Part shown: in pieces, positions 27,657 through 37,987 of the stretch
Layout: each line of letters begins with the position of its first letter
Position numbering within the stretch: the first letter of the stretch is position 1
NCBI GenBank assembly: GCA_018401465.1
Contig: JAGYKE010000005.1
Coordinates: forward strand, 62,001-126,000
Origin: Aestuariivita sp.
Lineage (GTDB): Bacteria; Pseudomonadota; Alphaproteobacteria; Rhodobacterales; Rhodobacteraceae
Length of the DNA stretch: 64,000 nt
Direction: 5' to 3'
Notes under the pieces: model-generated
Seen by the model: the letters and a program-made list of their open reading frames with translations, nothing else
Told to the model about the DNA's origin: nothing
Databases searched by the model: none
Program-made: the position numbers and the translations under genes

Positions 27657-28525
27657 AAAGCGCCGTTAAACCTGTCTGGCAAACGATACTGGGTGTCGTA
27701 ATCGGGACGGTCGAACTGCCAATAGCCGCTGTCACCGCGCGGCTGCCAGCTGCGGTGCATCTTGCGGCGCAAGGGTTCCATGTCGAACCCCTCCTCCATC
27801 CGCAGCGCCGCGAAGCCCTCGAAGATCGCGCGATCCTCGCCGCGCTCGGTCGCGAACCAGTGCCGCCCGATGGCGGTATCCTTGATACCTGTCCCGATCT
27901 CGGCGGTCACCGCGTTGCGGCGGTCCATCGCTTCGGAATAGGCGTCGAAATCGCAGAACTTCAGATGGAACAGATAGAGGTTTTCAGGCGTCACCAGCTT
28001 GTCGGCCTGGGTGAAATGCCCCCCGCGCGCGATCTTGGTGCCGAGCGAGATCACGCAAGGCTTCGAATAATGCGGCGCGGGGCGCACATGGCGGCGCGGG
28101 CCCAGCACGCGGTCGCGCACCGGGTCCTGTTCGATGTCGATGCGGTGGATGACCTCAAGCCCCAGCGGCGTCAGCACACGGCGCTGCGGTTGGGCGACAA
28201 GGAAGTCGGTCAGGCTTTGTCCCGACGCGGGGTCGAGCACGACAAGTTCATCGACATCCCCCACGATCACCCAGTCGTAATAGCCCCGCAGCCCGCCCAC
28301 GAGGTTGTTGAGCAGCCGCCACCGTTTCATGTCGAAATTGGGGTGCGGATCGCCCGGGATGCCGATCACGTTGCAACCCGCCGCCTGCCGCGCCACGCCT
28401 TCGCCGCGCCCGTGATTGACGATATAGAGGTTCTCGCGCCCGACCATGCCGCCGTAATGGCGCAGCCAGATGTCGAGGAAGAACGCGTCATCGCGCACCA
28501 TCGTGACAACCGCCAGTCCCGCCAT
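27653..28525 (-). CDS. Glycosyltransferase, Glyco_tranf_2_4 type
   Basis: 290 residues, a GT-A-type family common in Rhodobacterales. It starts GLAVVTMVRDDAFFLDIWLR, where the VRDDAFFLDIWLRHY pattern replaces the usual VKNEGPFLLEWIA, and it carries the metal-binding DVDEL (VGDVDELVVLDP). The C-terminal half is basic (RRKMHRSWQPRG). No membrane segment is visible, so the protein is likely cytoplasmic, acting on lipid- or protein-linked acceptors. RBS AAGGGG precedes the start. A sulfotransferase-like gene starts divergently 114 bp away, echoing the glycosyltransferase/sulfotransferase block at 56.6-60.7 kb. Confidence 0.85.
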   Translation of the reverse strand: MAGLAVVTMVRDDAFFLDIWLRHYGGMVGRENLYIVNHGRGEGVARQAAGCNVIGIPGDPHPNFDMKRWRLLNNLVGGLRGYYDWVIVGDVDELVVLDPASGQSLTDFLVAQPQRRVLTPLGLEVIHRIDIEQDPVRDRVLGPRRHVRPAPHYSKPCVISLGTKIARGGHFTQADKLVTPENLYLFHLKFCDFDAYSEAMDRRNAVTAEIGTGIKDTAIGRHWFATERGEDRAIFEGFAALRMEEGFDMEPLRRKMHRSWQPRGDSGYWQFDRPDYDTQYRLPDRFNGAF

Positions 28526-28639
28526 ACCCGCGCCCCTTGTTCTGCCGACCCCTTACAACGGGGCCTTGTCCTGCTCTTCTAACCCGTTTGCACTTTCGGT
28601 AGAATCCCAAATCAACCAAAAAGGGTGAGGCACGGGTAA

Positions 28640-29407
28640 ATGGTCGATCTGCTGCAGGTCCGCGAGGACATGAACGATACGGGCTGTTTCTTTCACCGCG
28701 CACATGACGTGACCCAGACGCAGTTTCAGGTTCTGGGCGAACGGGGCAGCGGAACGAACCTCGTGCGGCGCCTGATCCACCTCAACTGCGCGATCACGAA
28801 GACAGAGGCACTGGGCTGGAAACACGGGTTTCCCATCAGCGTGGGGATTCCCGACAATCTGACCGCAGTCTGCGTCTTCCGCAACGCGGCCGATTGGGCG
28901 ATTTCCATGTACAAGCGCCCCTGGCATGCGCATCCCTATCTCCAGGCAATGCCGTTCTCCGACTTCATCCGCGCCGAATGGCACACGGTCATTGACCGCA
29001 CCAGCGACTTCGATCTGGTCCACCCGGCACTGCATGTGGACGGCGCGGAACTGCAATACGACCGCCACCCGCTGACCGGCAAGCGGTTCGAAAACCTCTT
29101 CGCGCTGCGCCGCGCGAAGATGGCGGGGCATCTCAGCATGCTCAAACGCGGCTGCAACATCACGCTTCTGCGCATGGAAACCGTGCTCGAAGCGCCCGAG
29201 GCCTTCATGTTCGCGTTCCAGACGGCTTATAGCCTGACCCGAAAAACCGAAGATTTCCGCACAGAAACCCGGCGCATGGGTCATGGCTGGCGGCCCAGCG
29301 TTGTCGACCGCGCGCCCGCCCCCGACGCATTGTCCGAGACCGACCATGCCTTCATGGTCTCGCAGCTCGACCTCGCGGTCGAGGCCTTTTTGGGCTACCG
29401 TTACTGA
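28640..29407 (+). CDS. Sulfotransferase-like P-loop protein
   Basis: 255 residues. FQVLGERGSGTNLVRRLIHL near residue 30 matches the 5'-phosphosulfate-binding loop of sulfotransferases (xxGxGRSGTNxL style), and CVFRNAADWAISMYKRPWH near 75-95 resembles the 3'-phosphate-binding segment with Arg and Ser. The rest is not well conserved to my eye. If active it would transfer sulfate from PAPS to a glycan or small molecule. An internal ATG at 28670 is an alternative start; GAGG nine bases before 28640 favours the first. Two tRNA-Asp genes follow. Confidence 0.65.
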   Translation: MVDLLQVREDMNDTGCFFHRAHDVTQTQFQVLGERGSGTNLVRRLIHLNCAITKTEALGWKHGFPISVGIPDNLTAVCVFRNAADWAISMYKRPWHAHPYLQAMPFSDFIRAEWHTVIDRTSDFDLVHPALHVDGAELQYDRHPLTGKRFENLFALRRAKMAGHLSMLKRGCNITLLRMETVLEAPEAFMFAFQTAYSLTRKTEDFRTETRRMGHGWRPSVVDRAPAPDALSETDHAFMVSQLDLAVEAFLGYRY

Positions 29408-29416
29408 AGGGGAAAG

Positions 29417-29493
29417 TGGCGCGGTTGACGGGGCTCGAACCCGCGACCCCCGGCGTGACAGGCCGGTACTCTAACCGACTGAGCTACAACCGC
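29417..29493 (-). tRNA. tRNA-Asp (GTC), copy 1
   Basis: 77 bases including an encoded CCA (29417-29419). The 7-bp acceptor stem GCGGTTG/CAACCGC, the D-arm with AGCTCAGTCGGTTAGAG, the anticodon loop CTGTCAC with GTC and the T-arm GGTTCGAGCCC all fold as a cloverleaf. The discriminator base is G, as expected for aspartate. An identical copy lies 51 bp away. Confidence 0.97.
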
Positions 29494-29544
29494 GCATGGT
29501 CTTTTCCGGCCGATTGCCCCCGGCCCGGGGTCTTGGGGCAGCGC

Positions 29545-29621
29545 TGGCGCGGTTGACGGGGCTCGAACCCGCGACCCCCGGCGTGACAGGCCGGTACTCT
29601 AACCGACTGAGCTACAACCGC
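29545..29621 (-). tRNA. tRNA-Asp (GTC), copy 2
   Basis: Identical over all 77 bases to the neighbouring tRNA-Asp, with encoded CCA (29545-29547) and discriminator G. On the minus strand this copy is transcribed first. The two probably form one precursor, separated by a GC-rich 51-base spacer. Confidence 0.97.
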
Positions 29622-29737
29622 GCGCTGCGCATCGGGGGTTGCCCCCCGAACGTCTGGACCTGATAAGACGCAGCCCCGGTGGCGTCAAGCAGTCAATTGC
29701 GGGTGCCGGGCGGAAATCGGGCCGGAGCCGCGGGCTC

Positions 29738-30676
29738 TCAGCGGTCGGGCAAGGGGATGAATTCCGCGTCGTCCCCCGGCGGCAGGCGGAAGCGGCCATG
29801 CGCCCAGTCTCCCGCGCGCCAGGCTTCCTTGGCCGCGTCGATCCGGCCCTTGGACGAGGCCACGAAATTCCACCAGATGTGCCGCGGCCCGTTCAGCGTG
29901 GCGCCCCCCAGAAGCATGAGGCGTGCGCCCTGCGCGCCCGCGGTCACGCTGATCCGGTCGCCCGGGCGGAAGACCATCATGCGGCCCGCGGCATAGTCAT
30001 CCCCCGCCACGGTGATCGCGCCGTCCACGACATAGATGCCGCGATCCTCGTGATCATCGGGCAAGGGCAGCTTCGCGCCCGGGCCCAGCAGCGCATCGGC
30101 ATAGAACATCTCGGAGGCCACCGCGACCGGCGCGCGGTCGCCGTAGGCCGACCCGAGGATCAGGCGAACCTCTTTCCCCTCGCCTTCCAGGACGGGCAGC
30201 GCCTCTTTCGGGGCGTGCTCAAAACGCGCCGGCGCGTCCTCCTGATCTTCTGGCAGCGCGACCCAGGTCTGGATGCCGAAAAACGGCATCGGACCCGACT
30301 GCGTCGCGTCGTCGGTGCGTTCGGAATGGGTGATCCCGTGGCCCGCCACCATCCAGTTGACCGCGCCGGGTTCGATCCAGCTGTCAGTGCCAAGGCTGTC
30401 GCGGTGATGCATCCGCCCCCGGTAGAGATAGCTGATCGTGGCCAGCCCGATATGGGGATGCGGGCGCACGTCCATGCCGCGCGTCGGCAGGAATTCGGCC
30501 GGGCCCATCTGGTCGAAGAAGATGAAGGGGCCGACCATCTGGCGGCGCGGCGCGGGCAGCGCGCGGCGCACCTCGAAGCCGCCCAGATCGCGGGCGCGGG
30601 GGATGATCACGGTTTCGATCGCGTCGATGGCGTCGCCAAAGGGGCAATCGGGGTCAAGGGCGGGGTTCCAGCTCAT
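29738..30676 (-). CDS. Pirin-family cupin protein
   Basis: 312 residues from the ATG at 30676, which has GAGG six bases upstream. The pirin N-domain iron site is visible as HPHIGLATISYLYRG (two His), then GHGITHSERTD (His and Glu). VGPFIFFDQMGPAEF is the usual pirin opening. Bacterial pirins are iron-dependent cupins, some with quercetinase activity and some binding metabolic enzymes. The function here is not set by context: it lies between tRNA genes. Longer frames upstream lack a ribosome site. Confidence 0.92.
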   Translation of the reverse strand: MSWNPALDPDCPFGDAIDAIETVIIPRARDLGGFEVRRALPAPRRQMVGPFIFFDQMGPAEFLPTRGMDVRPHPHIGLATISYLYRGRMHHRDSLGTDSWIEPGAVNWMVAGHGITHSERTDDATQSGPMPFFGIQTWVALPEDQEDAPARFEHAPKEALPVLEGEGKEVRLILGSAYGDRAPVAVASEMFYADALLGPGAKLPLPDDHEDRGIYVVDGAITVAGDDYAAGRMMVFRPGDRISVTAGAQGARLMLLGGATLNGPRHIWWNFVASSKGRIDAAKEAWRAGDWAHGRFRLPPGDDAEFIPLPDR

Positions 30677-30779
30677 CTCGGGCCTCCTCGGGACTGGCCT
30701 GAAGGATAGGCACGAAGACCCCGCACAGAAACACGTGCAATCGGGCAGACGATGTGCAAACACGCACTGATTTGAGGGA

Positions 30780-30855
30780 TGGTGGGTCGTGACGGGCTCG
30801 AACCGCCGACATTTTCGGTGTAAACGAAACGCTCTACCAACTGAGCTAACGACCC
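30780..30855 (-). tRNA. tRNA-Val (TAC)
   Basis: 76 bases with encoded CCA (30780-30782). Acceptor stem GGGTCGT/ACGACCC, D-arm TAGCTCAGTTGGTAGAGC, anticodon stem TTTCG/CGAAA around the loop TTTACAC (anticodon TAC), and T-loop GGTTCGAGCCC. The discriminator is A. It reads GTA and related valine codons. Confidence 0.97.
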
Positions 30856-30947
30856 CTGACCAGCGTTCTAATCAAGCCGCGCGCGCGGTGCAAGGGTGCG
30901 GACATTTGCCCCTTGACCGCGGGCGCGCCGGGCGCTCGTCTGGGGGC

Positions 30948-31412
30948 ATGACCTTCGATCCGGCCGCCCATGTCACCCACCCGCCCCGCGCCTTCGCCGA
31001 GTTCCGCGTGGGCGAGGTGTTCCGCGCCCCGTCGCGCACGATGACCAGCGGCATCTTCGCTGCCTTTCAGGCGGCAAGTGGCGACAACCACCCGATTCAC
31101 TACGACCGGGCCTATCTTGACCGGCTGGGTCACCCCGGCCTTTACGCCCACGGGTTCATGACGCTGATTCAGGGCGCGATCGGGGCCAGCCCGCTTGCCC
31201 ACCAGATGGGCGAGGCGCTGATCGGCTTTCTCGAACAATCAAGCCGGTTCCTGAAACCGGTTTACGAAGGCGACACGCTTTACCCGGAATTCGAGATCAC
31301 CGCGCTCGAGCCGGGCCGCAGCACCGGCGTCATGCGCCTTGCGCTGCGCATCCGCAACCAGCGCGGCGACATCGTCTGCGAAGGGGAACAGGCCTATCTG
31401 CTGCGGCTATGA
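30948..31412 (+). CDS. MaoC-like hot-dog-fold dehydratase
   Basis: 154 residues from ATG at 30948. The hydratase-2 motif is FQAASGDNHPIHYDRAYLDR, with the catalytic Asp and His, followed by the YAHGFMTLIQGAIG helix. RaeA/PhaJ-like enzymes hydrate enoyl-CoA esters. The C-terminal beta strands (YEGDTLYPEFEITALEPGRS) complete the hot dog. Substrate chain length is unknown. Upstream extensions of the frame run into the tRNA-Val gene and are rejected. Its end overlaps the convergent phosphatase gene by six bases. Confidence 0.88.
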   Translation: MTFDPAAHVTHPPRAFAEFRVGEVFRAPSRTMTSGIFAAFQAASGDNHPIHYDRAYLDRLGHPGLYAHGFMTLIQGAIGASPLAHQMGEALIGFLEQSSRFLKPVYEGDTLYPEFEITALEPGRSTGVMRLALRIRNQRGDIVCEGEQAYLLRL

Positions 31413-31985
31413 GCCCGGCGCGCGCAGGATCGTCTCGGCCCCGCGGTCGAGCGCATAGACAACGCCTTGCAGGTTATCCAGGCGGTTGACCGCCGCGTCG
31501 TCAAGCCCCCGCACCAGCCCGCGCAGCACCTGTCCCCAAAGCCCGTGCGCCACGATCACCGTGGGCCCGGACAGCCGCGAGAGAACGCCTGCGACGCGGG
31601 CGCGGAAGGCGGCAAGCCCCTCGCCACCCGGCGCATGGGCGAATATCTCGAGCGCGGAAAGCCCCCGCAGATCGGCGCGTTCGGCCAGAAGATCGTCATA
31701 ATACCTGCCCTGCCAGTCGCCCGCATGTATCTCCATCAGCTCGGGATCGGTACGGAAGGGGTGCGCGCCCAGCGCGATGCGCGCCGTCTCGTCCGCGCGC
31801 AACAGGGGCGAGACAAGGATATCGGGGCCGCCCGCAAGGATGGGCGCGACGATCCGGCCCTGATCGGCGGCCTGCGCGCGGCCCAGATCGGTCAGACGCG
31901 ATTCAAGCTGGCCCTGAATACGCCGCGCGGCGTTCCAGTCGGTTTCGCCGTGGCGCAGGAACCAGATCGGGGGAAGTGCCGCCAT
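31407..31985 (-). CDS. Histidine phosphatase (phosphoglycerate-mutase-like)
   Basis: 192 residues. The phosphohistidine motif is FLRHGETDWNAARRIQGQ (R11, H12, G13), with the second catalytic His in VIVAHGLWGQVLRG and an Arg in LLRADETARIAL. This is the small cofactor-independent-of-2,3-BPG-looking branch that includes broad phosphatases such as CobC/GpmB-like proteins. No cobalamin genes are nearby, so no specific substrate is proposed. Its 3' end overlaps the hydratase gene. Confidence 0.88.
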   Translation of the reverse strand: MAALPPIWFLRHGETDWNAARRIQGQLESRLTDLGRAQAADQGRIVAPILAGGPDILVSPLLRADETARIALGAHPFRTDPELMEIHAGDWQGRYYDDLLAERADLRGLSALEIFAHAPGGEGLAAFRARVAGVLSRLSGPTVIVAHGLWGQVLRGLVRGLDDAAVNRLDNLQGVVYALDRGAETILRAPGS

Positions 31986-32004
31986 GACGCCTCGGGGGAA
32001 AGGA

Positions 32005-32079
32005 TGGTGGGTGATGAGGGATTTGAACCCCCGACATCTTCGATGTGAACGAAGCGCTCTACCACTGAGCTAATCACCC
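32005..32079 (-). tRNA. tRNA-Val (CAC)
   Basis: 75 bases with encoded CCA (32005-32007). Acceptor stem GGGTGAT/ATCACCC, anticodon stem CTTCG/CGAAG around TTCACAT (anticodon CAC), T-loop GGTTCAAATCCC, discriminator A. It complements the TAC isoacceptor 1.2 kb away, reading the GTG codons that dominate here. Confidence 0.97.
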
Positions 32080-32097
32080 GTGCCGCGCGACTTAGCC

Positions 32098-32649
32098 TCA
32101 CTCAGCGGCTGGCGCAAGACCTGTGTTGCCGTCGTCCCCGTCATCGGAGTCGTCGGCGCCATCATCCGCGCCCGAGGACTGGCGCAGCTTCAGCACGATG
32201 ACATTGACGTTGGCCTTGTCCCGGGTGCGGGTGACCTTGCCGCGGCCAAGCGGCGGCAGCTTGATCTCGCGCCCGTCGGCCAGCGCCTCGCCCAGCACGG
32301 CAAGTGCTGCCTCGATCGCGGACTTGGCGTATTTCTTCTTGATGCCCGATCGGGTGACGGCCTGTTCGATCAGGGCCTTCTTGGTCAGAGCCGGGCCATT
32401 CACGACCGGGGTCTGAGTCGTCACCACCTTCGGTTCGGCCACCGGCGCAGGCGGCGGTGTGACGGGTGGCGTCGCCGTCTTCTTCGTGCGGGCGGGGGTG
32501 GCGGGCTTCGCACGCGTCGTGGTCTGCCGGGCGGTGGTGGTGGTGGTGGTGGTGGTGGGCTTTGCACGCGTCGCGGCCTTCGCCTTGGGTTTGGCGGTGC
32601 CGGTGGTTTTCGGCTTGGCGGCGGTGGTCTTCGTGGTCTTGGTCGGCAT
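32098..32649 (-). CDS. HU-family DNA-binding protein with Lys/Thr/Ala/Pro-rich N-terminal tail
   Basis: 183 residues from ATG at 32649. Residues 1-80 are low-complexity and basic (MPTKTTKTTAAKPKTTGTAK..., eight threonines in a row, then APARTKK and PPVTPPPAP). Residues 85-165 resemble a diverged HU/IHF domain: LTKKALIEQAVTRSGIKKKY and IKLPPLGRGKVTRTRDKAN. The C-terminus is acidic (DDGADDSDDGDDG). Histone-H1-like tails on HU domains occur in several bacteria and should bind DNA non-specifically. An upstream GTG-type extension is unsupported. The poly-Thr stretch is encoded by an (ACC)8 run. Confidence 0.8.
   Translation of the reverse strand: MPTKTTKTTAAKPKTTGTAKPKAKAATRAKPTTTTTTTTARQTTTRAKPATPARTKKTATPPVTPPPAPVAEPKVVTTQTPVVNGPALTKKALIEQAVTRSGIKKKYAKSAIEAALAVLGEALADGREIKLPPLGRGKVTRTRDKANVNVIVLKLRQSSGADDGADDSDDGDDGNTGLAPAAE
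32533..32556 (-). repeat. (ACC)8 trinucleotide tract inside the HU-like gene
   Basis: Eight perfect GGT units on the plus strand (ACC, threonine, in the gene). Slippage would change the tail length by whole threonines without breaking the frame, so length variation between strains is plausible. Confidence 0.85.
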
Positions 32650-32743
32650 GACTGCCCATCCCCCCGGTTGTTTCCGATTTGGTCGCAAACTACCGCAACG
32701 CACAGAGATTATCCACGGGAATGCGCGCCCCGCTTAGGGTGCT

Positions 32744-32771
32744 GCTCCCTTTTTCGCAGAAAAAAGGGAGC
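32744..32771. terminator. Bidirectional hairpin downstream of lon
   Basis: GCTCCCTTTTT (32744-32754) pairs with the A-run and GGGAGC (up to 32771) around a short loop. The T-rich arm on either strand makes it a possible terminator for lon read-through. It lies about 95 bp before the HU-like start. Confidence 0.5.
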
Positions 32772-32868
32772 GTACCCCCGGCCAAAGGCAGACTGAGGCA
32801 TCGTATCGCCTTGGCCCGCTGCGTCTGACGCCCCACCAGCTGCCCGGATCTGACGTCACAAACGGAAA

Positions 32869-32890
32869 GGGGCACCCGAACGGGTGCCCC
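32869..32890 (-). terminator. lon terminator
   Basis: A perfect 10-bp stem GGGGCACCCG/CGGGTGCCCC with a two-base centre starts 22 bases after the lon stop. On the minus-strand transcript it is followed by TTTCCGTTTG, a broken T-run. Confidence 0.75.
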
Positions 32891-32912
32891 TGTCGCATCG
32901 ATCCGGACCCTG

Positions 32913-35318
<2,406 letters not shown>

Positions 35319-35392
35319 GCTCAATCCTTATTATTGGCAAGACATCCGGCCCCTCAGATAGGCGACCATGGCTGTCTCCGGTATTGGAACAT

Positions 35393-35419
35393 CTGTGGCC
35401 GCCCCACCGGGGATTCAAG
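35393..35419 (-). promoter_or_regulatory. Heat-shock-like (sigma-32) promoter candidate for lon
   Basis: CTTGAAT (35413-35419) and GCCACAG (35393-35399) on the minus strand are separated by 13 bases, resembling the sigma-32 pattern CTTGAAA-N13-CCCATNT. The -35 match is good, the -10 match modest. lon is a classic heat-shock gene, which favours the reading. Confidence 0.35.
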
Positions 35420-35516
35420 TCACAGCTCCGTGCCCGCCAACATGCCCCCTGCGCGGGCGGGGTGCAATCGGACAATCGCGCCCCCCGTCACCGGCAATGC
35501 CGCGCCAAGGCCCGCA

Positions 35517-35585
35517 TCACGCGAAGGCCAGCCATGCCAGACAGGCCGCACATCCCCAGCACAGTGTGAACAGCGTGAAATGCAT
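35517..35585 (-). CDS. Possible 22-residue Cys/Trp-rich hydrophobic small protein
   Basis: ATG at 35585 is preceded at five to six bases by AAGGGGG, one of the strongest ribosome sites in the area. The encoded peptide MHFTLFTLCWGCAACLAWLA plus two residues is hydrophobic, with three Cys and two Trp, long enough to span a membrane once. It sits 65 bp downstream of tgt on the same strand, in the otherwise empty 330-bp gap before lon. It may be a genuine microprotein or chance; conservation would decide. Confidence 0.35.
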   Translation of the reverse strand: MHFTLFTLCWGCAACLAWLAFA

Positions 35586-35650
35586 GCGCGCCCCCTTTCG
35601 CCAGAACGGGACCACGATAGCATGGCGGCCCTTTCCGGAAGGTTGACGGC

Positions 35651-36781
35651 TCACAACGGATCGATATCGCCGGCCTCGCGTCCACGGTGGAAATCGGTCT
35701 CCCACGCGGCGAAGCGGCCCTCGGCGATGGCGTCGCGCATGCCCTGCATGATCTCCTGAAAGTAGTGCAGGTTGTGCCATGTCAGCAGCATCGACGAGAT
35801 GATCTCCTGACTGCGGAAGACATGATGCAGATAGGCGCGGCTATAGCCGCGGCAGGCCGGGCAGGTGCAGGCTTCGTCCAGCGGGCGCGGGTCGTCCTGA
35901 TGGCGGGCGTTCTTGATGTTGAGAACCCCGTGGCGGGTGAACACCTGCCCCGTGCGCCCCGACCGCGACGGCAACACGCAGTCCATCATGTCGATGCCGC
36001 GCTTGACCGCGCCCACGATGTCGTCGGGCTTGCCCACGCCCATCAGGTAACGCGGGCGGTCGGCGGGCAGTTGCTCGGGCGCATAATCGAGACAGGCGAA
36101 CATCGCCTCCTGCCCCTCGCCCACGGCAAGACCGCCCACGGCATAGCCGTCAAAGCCGATCTCGCGCAGCGCCTCGGCGCTCTCAAGGCGCAGGTCTTCC
36201 TCGAGCCCGCCCTGCTGGATGCCGAACAGCGCGTGCCCCGGCCGAGTTCCGAAGGCCGCCTTCGACCGCGCCGCCCAACGCATCGACAGCCGCATCGACG
36301 CCGCGATGCGGTCGCGGTCGGCGGGCAGCGCTGGGCATTCGTCGAAACACATCACGATGTCCGACCCCAGCAGGCGCTGGATCTCCATCGACCGCTCGGG
36401 CGACAGCATGTGTTTCGACCCGTCGATATGCGACCGGAAGGTCACGCCGTCTTCGGTCAGCTTGCGCAGACCCGAAAGGCTCATCACCTGAAAGCCACCC
36501 GAATCGGTGAGGATGGGCCTGTCCCAGTTCATGAAGCGGTGCAGACCGCCGAGCGCCGCGATCCGTTCCGCCGTGGGGCGCAGCATCAGGTGATAGGTGT
36601 TGCCCAGCAAGATGTCGGCGCCGGTGGCCGCCACGCTGCCCGGCAGCATGGCCTTGACCGTGGCGGCGGTGCCGACCGGCATGAAGGCGGGCGTGCGGAT
36701 GTCGCCCCGCGTCGTGCGCAGGATGCCCGTGCGGGCGCGCCCGTCGGTGGCGTTAAGGTCGAAGGTGATCTCTGCGGTCAT
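35651..36781 (-). CDS. tgt: Queuine/preQ1 tRNA-guanine transglycosylase
   Basis: Exchanges guanine-34 for preQ1 in GUN-anticodon tRNAs, including the tRNA-Asp found here. 376 residues from the ATG at 36781, the family length; a start at 36817 would add 12. Motifs: base-pocket [12 protein letters not shown], nucleophile Asp in [14 protein letters not shown], and the zinc site [16 protein letters not shown] (three Cys and His). [16 protein letters not shown] opens the barrel. No queA is adjacent. Confidence 0.96.
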   Translation of the reverse strand: MTAEITFDLNATDGRARTGILRTTRGDIRTPAFMPVGTAATVKAMLPGSVAATGADILLGNTYHLMLRPTAERIAALGGLHRFMNWDRPILTDSGGFQVMSLSGLRKLTEDGVTFRSHIDGSKHMLSPERSMEIQRLLGSDIVMCFDECPALPADRDRIAASMRLSMRWAARSKAAFGTRPGHALFGIQQGGLEEDLRLESAEALREIGFDGYAVGGLAVGEGQEAMFACLDYAPEQLPADRPRYLMGVGKPDDIVGAVKRGIDMMDCVLPSRSGRTGQVFTRHGVLNIKNARHQDDPRPLDEACTCPACRGYSRAYLHHVFRSQEIISSMLLTWHNLHYFQEIMQGMRDAIAEGRFAAWETDFHRGREAGDIDPL

Positions 36782-36903
36782 GTCAGCCTGTCCCGATGGC
36801 AGCCGGTTCTGCGCCATCGCGCATCATTTGCCAAGCCCCGCCCCCACTGGACCTTGGCGAAGGATTTCCCTATAGCTTCTGTCAGGTAAGACGCGAGGCC
36901 CCG

Positions 36904-37266
36904 ATGAACGAGTCCCCGGAACCTCTGGAAGGAGCGCCGCTGATTGCGCCTTCGACGACCGACCATCCGCTGTACGACGCGGTGGTCGAGGCATGCCGCA
37001 CCGTCTATGACCCGGAAATCCCGGTCAACATCTTCGAACTCGGGCTGGTCTATACCATCGACATCGACCCCGAGAACGCGGTGAAGATCGCCATGACGCT
37101 CACCGCACCGGGCTGTCCGGTGGCGGGCGAAATGCCGGGCTGGGTCGCGGACGCCGTGAACGCGGTGCCGGGGGTCAAGCAGGTCGACGTGGCGCTGACC
37201 TGGGAGCCGCCCTGGGGTATGGACATGATGAGCGACGAAGCACGGCTCGAACTCGGCTTCATGTGA
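36904..37266 (+). CDS. DUF59/MIP18-family Fe-S assembly protein (SufT-like)
   Basis: 120 residues from ATG at 36904, with GAGG nearby. The MIP18 core is EACRTVYDPEIPVNIFELGL, followed by the conserved cysteine loop TLTAPGCPVAGEMPGWV and VALTWEPPWGMDMMSDEAR, the signature of SUF-associated SufT proteins, which help mature [4Fe-4S] proteins. The A-type carrier gene sufA follows 328 bp downstream, supporting the assignment. No sufBCD genes are in the window. Confidence 0.9.
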   Translation: MNESPEPLEGAPLIAPSTTDHPLYDAVVEACRTVYDPEIPVNIFELGLVYTIDIDPENAVKIAMTLTAPGCPVAGEMPGWVADAVNAVPGVKQVDVALTWEPPWGMDMMSDEARLELGFM

Positions 37267-37594
37267 CTGCCCGCTTCTGCGGGCGTCACGAAAACATCAC
37301 GCAATCATCATGCGAATCGCGGCCCCGCTGCGGTAGTCTGAGTGCGACTGCCTGCTGCCGCAACCCGACCCCCTGCGCGCCGTCCGTCCCGACCGGGATC
37401 ATACCCGGATGACGGCCCGCACCGGCAGATGCGGCGTCGCGCAGGCGGATCCGCCAGGGCACCCCCCCGTCCGGCGGACCGCACAAAGACCCGCCCGGGG
37501 CGCGCTTCGCTGTCCCGGGCGGAGTTCTCCTGACAACCCCCTTGAGCCGGGGGCCAAGCCACCTTAAGTTCAATTCAAAGGAGGCCCCGATCCC
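37267..37594 (+). promoter_or_regulatory. 328-bp structured non-coding region before sufA
   Basis: No gene seen. Directly after the stop GCCCGC-TTCT-GCGGGC (37269-37284) forms a small hairpin, a likely terminator. GGCGGATCCGCC (37444-37455) is a perfect palindrome, and CCGCCCGGG (37491-37499) pairs with CCCGGGCGG (37514-37522) around a 14-base loop. The last bases hold an AT-rich patch and the sufA ribosome site AAAGGAGG. The repeated structures suggest a long regulated leader, but no known riboswitch is recognised. Confidence 0.4.
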
Positions 37595-37984
37595 ATGTTC
37601 GGTATTCCAGGCAAGCAGGCCGTCACCCTCACGCCGCGCGCTATCGCGCAGATTGCGAAGCTGATGGCGCGCGATGGCCATCAGGGTCTGCGCATCGGCG
37701 TCAAGAAGGGCGGCTGCGCGGGCATGGAATACACCATGAACTTCGCCGAAACCGTTGATCCGATGGACGAAGTGGTGGAACAGGACGGTGCCCGCGTGAT
37801 GATCGCCCCGATGGCGCAGATGTTCCTGTTCGGGACGGAAATCGACTATCACACAATCTTGCTGGAATCGGGTTTCCGGTTCAACAATCCCAATGTCGCC
37901 GATGCCTGCGGCTGCGGTGAATCGATCAAATTCAAGGATGTGGAAGACCTGGCCGCCGAGCGGGCGGAACAGGCAAGGGGGTAG
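37595..37984 (+). CDS. sufA: A-type iron-sulfur carrier (HesB/IscA/SufA family)
   Basis: Delivers Fe-S clusters to apo-proteins. 129 residues; ligand cysteines are in VKKGGCAGMEYTMNF and the C-terminal ACGCGESIKF. TLTPRAIAQIAKLMARD opens the fold. It is somewhat longer than E. coli SufA owing to a helical tail EDLAAERAEQARG. Strong AAAGGAGG precedes the start at 11 bases. A 44-residue membrane protein gene follows three bases after the stop. Confidence 0.93.
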   Translation: MFGIPGKQAVTLTPRAIAQIAKLMARDGHQGLRIGVKKGGCAGMEYTMNFAETVDPMDEVVEQDGARVMIAPMAQMFLFGTEIDYHTILLESGFRFNNPNVADACGCGESIKFKDVEDLAAERAEQARG

Positions 37985-37987
37985 AAC

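Noticed and set aside
28640-29407. Kinase reading of the P-loop-like GERGSGTN segment
   Set aside because: No Walker B or kinase motifs follow; the second Arg/Ser-containing segment suits a sulfotransferase better, though confidence stays moderate.
29417-32079. tRNA cluster as the boundary of a genomic island
   Set aside because: No integrase, no direct repeat of a tRNA 3' end and no transposase were found; the neighbouring pirin, hydratase and phosphatase look ordinary.
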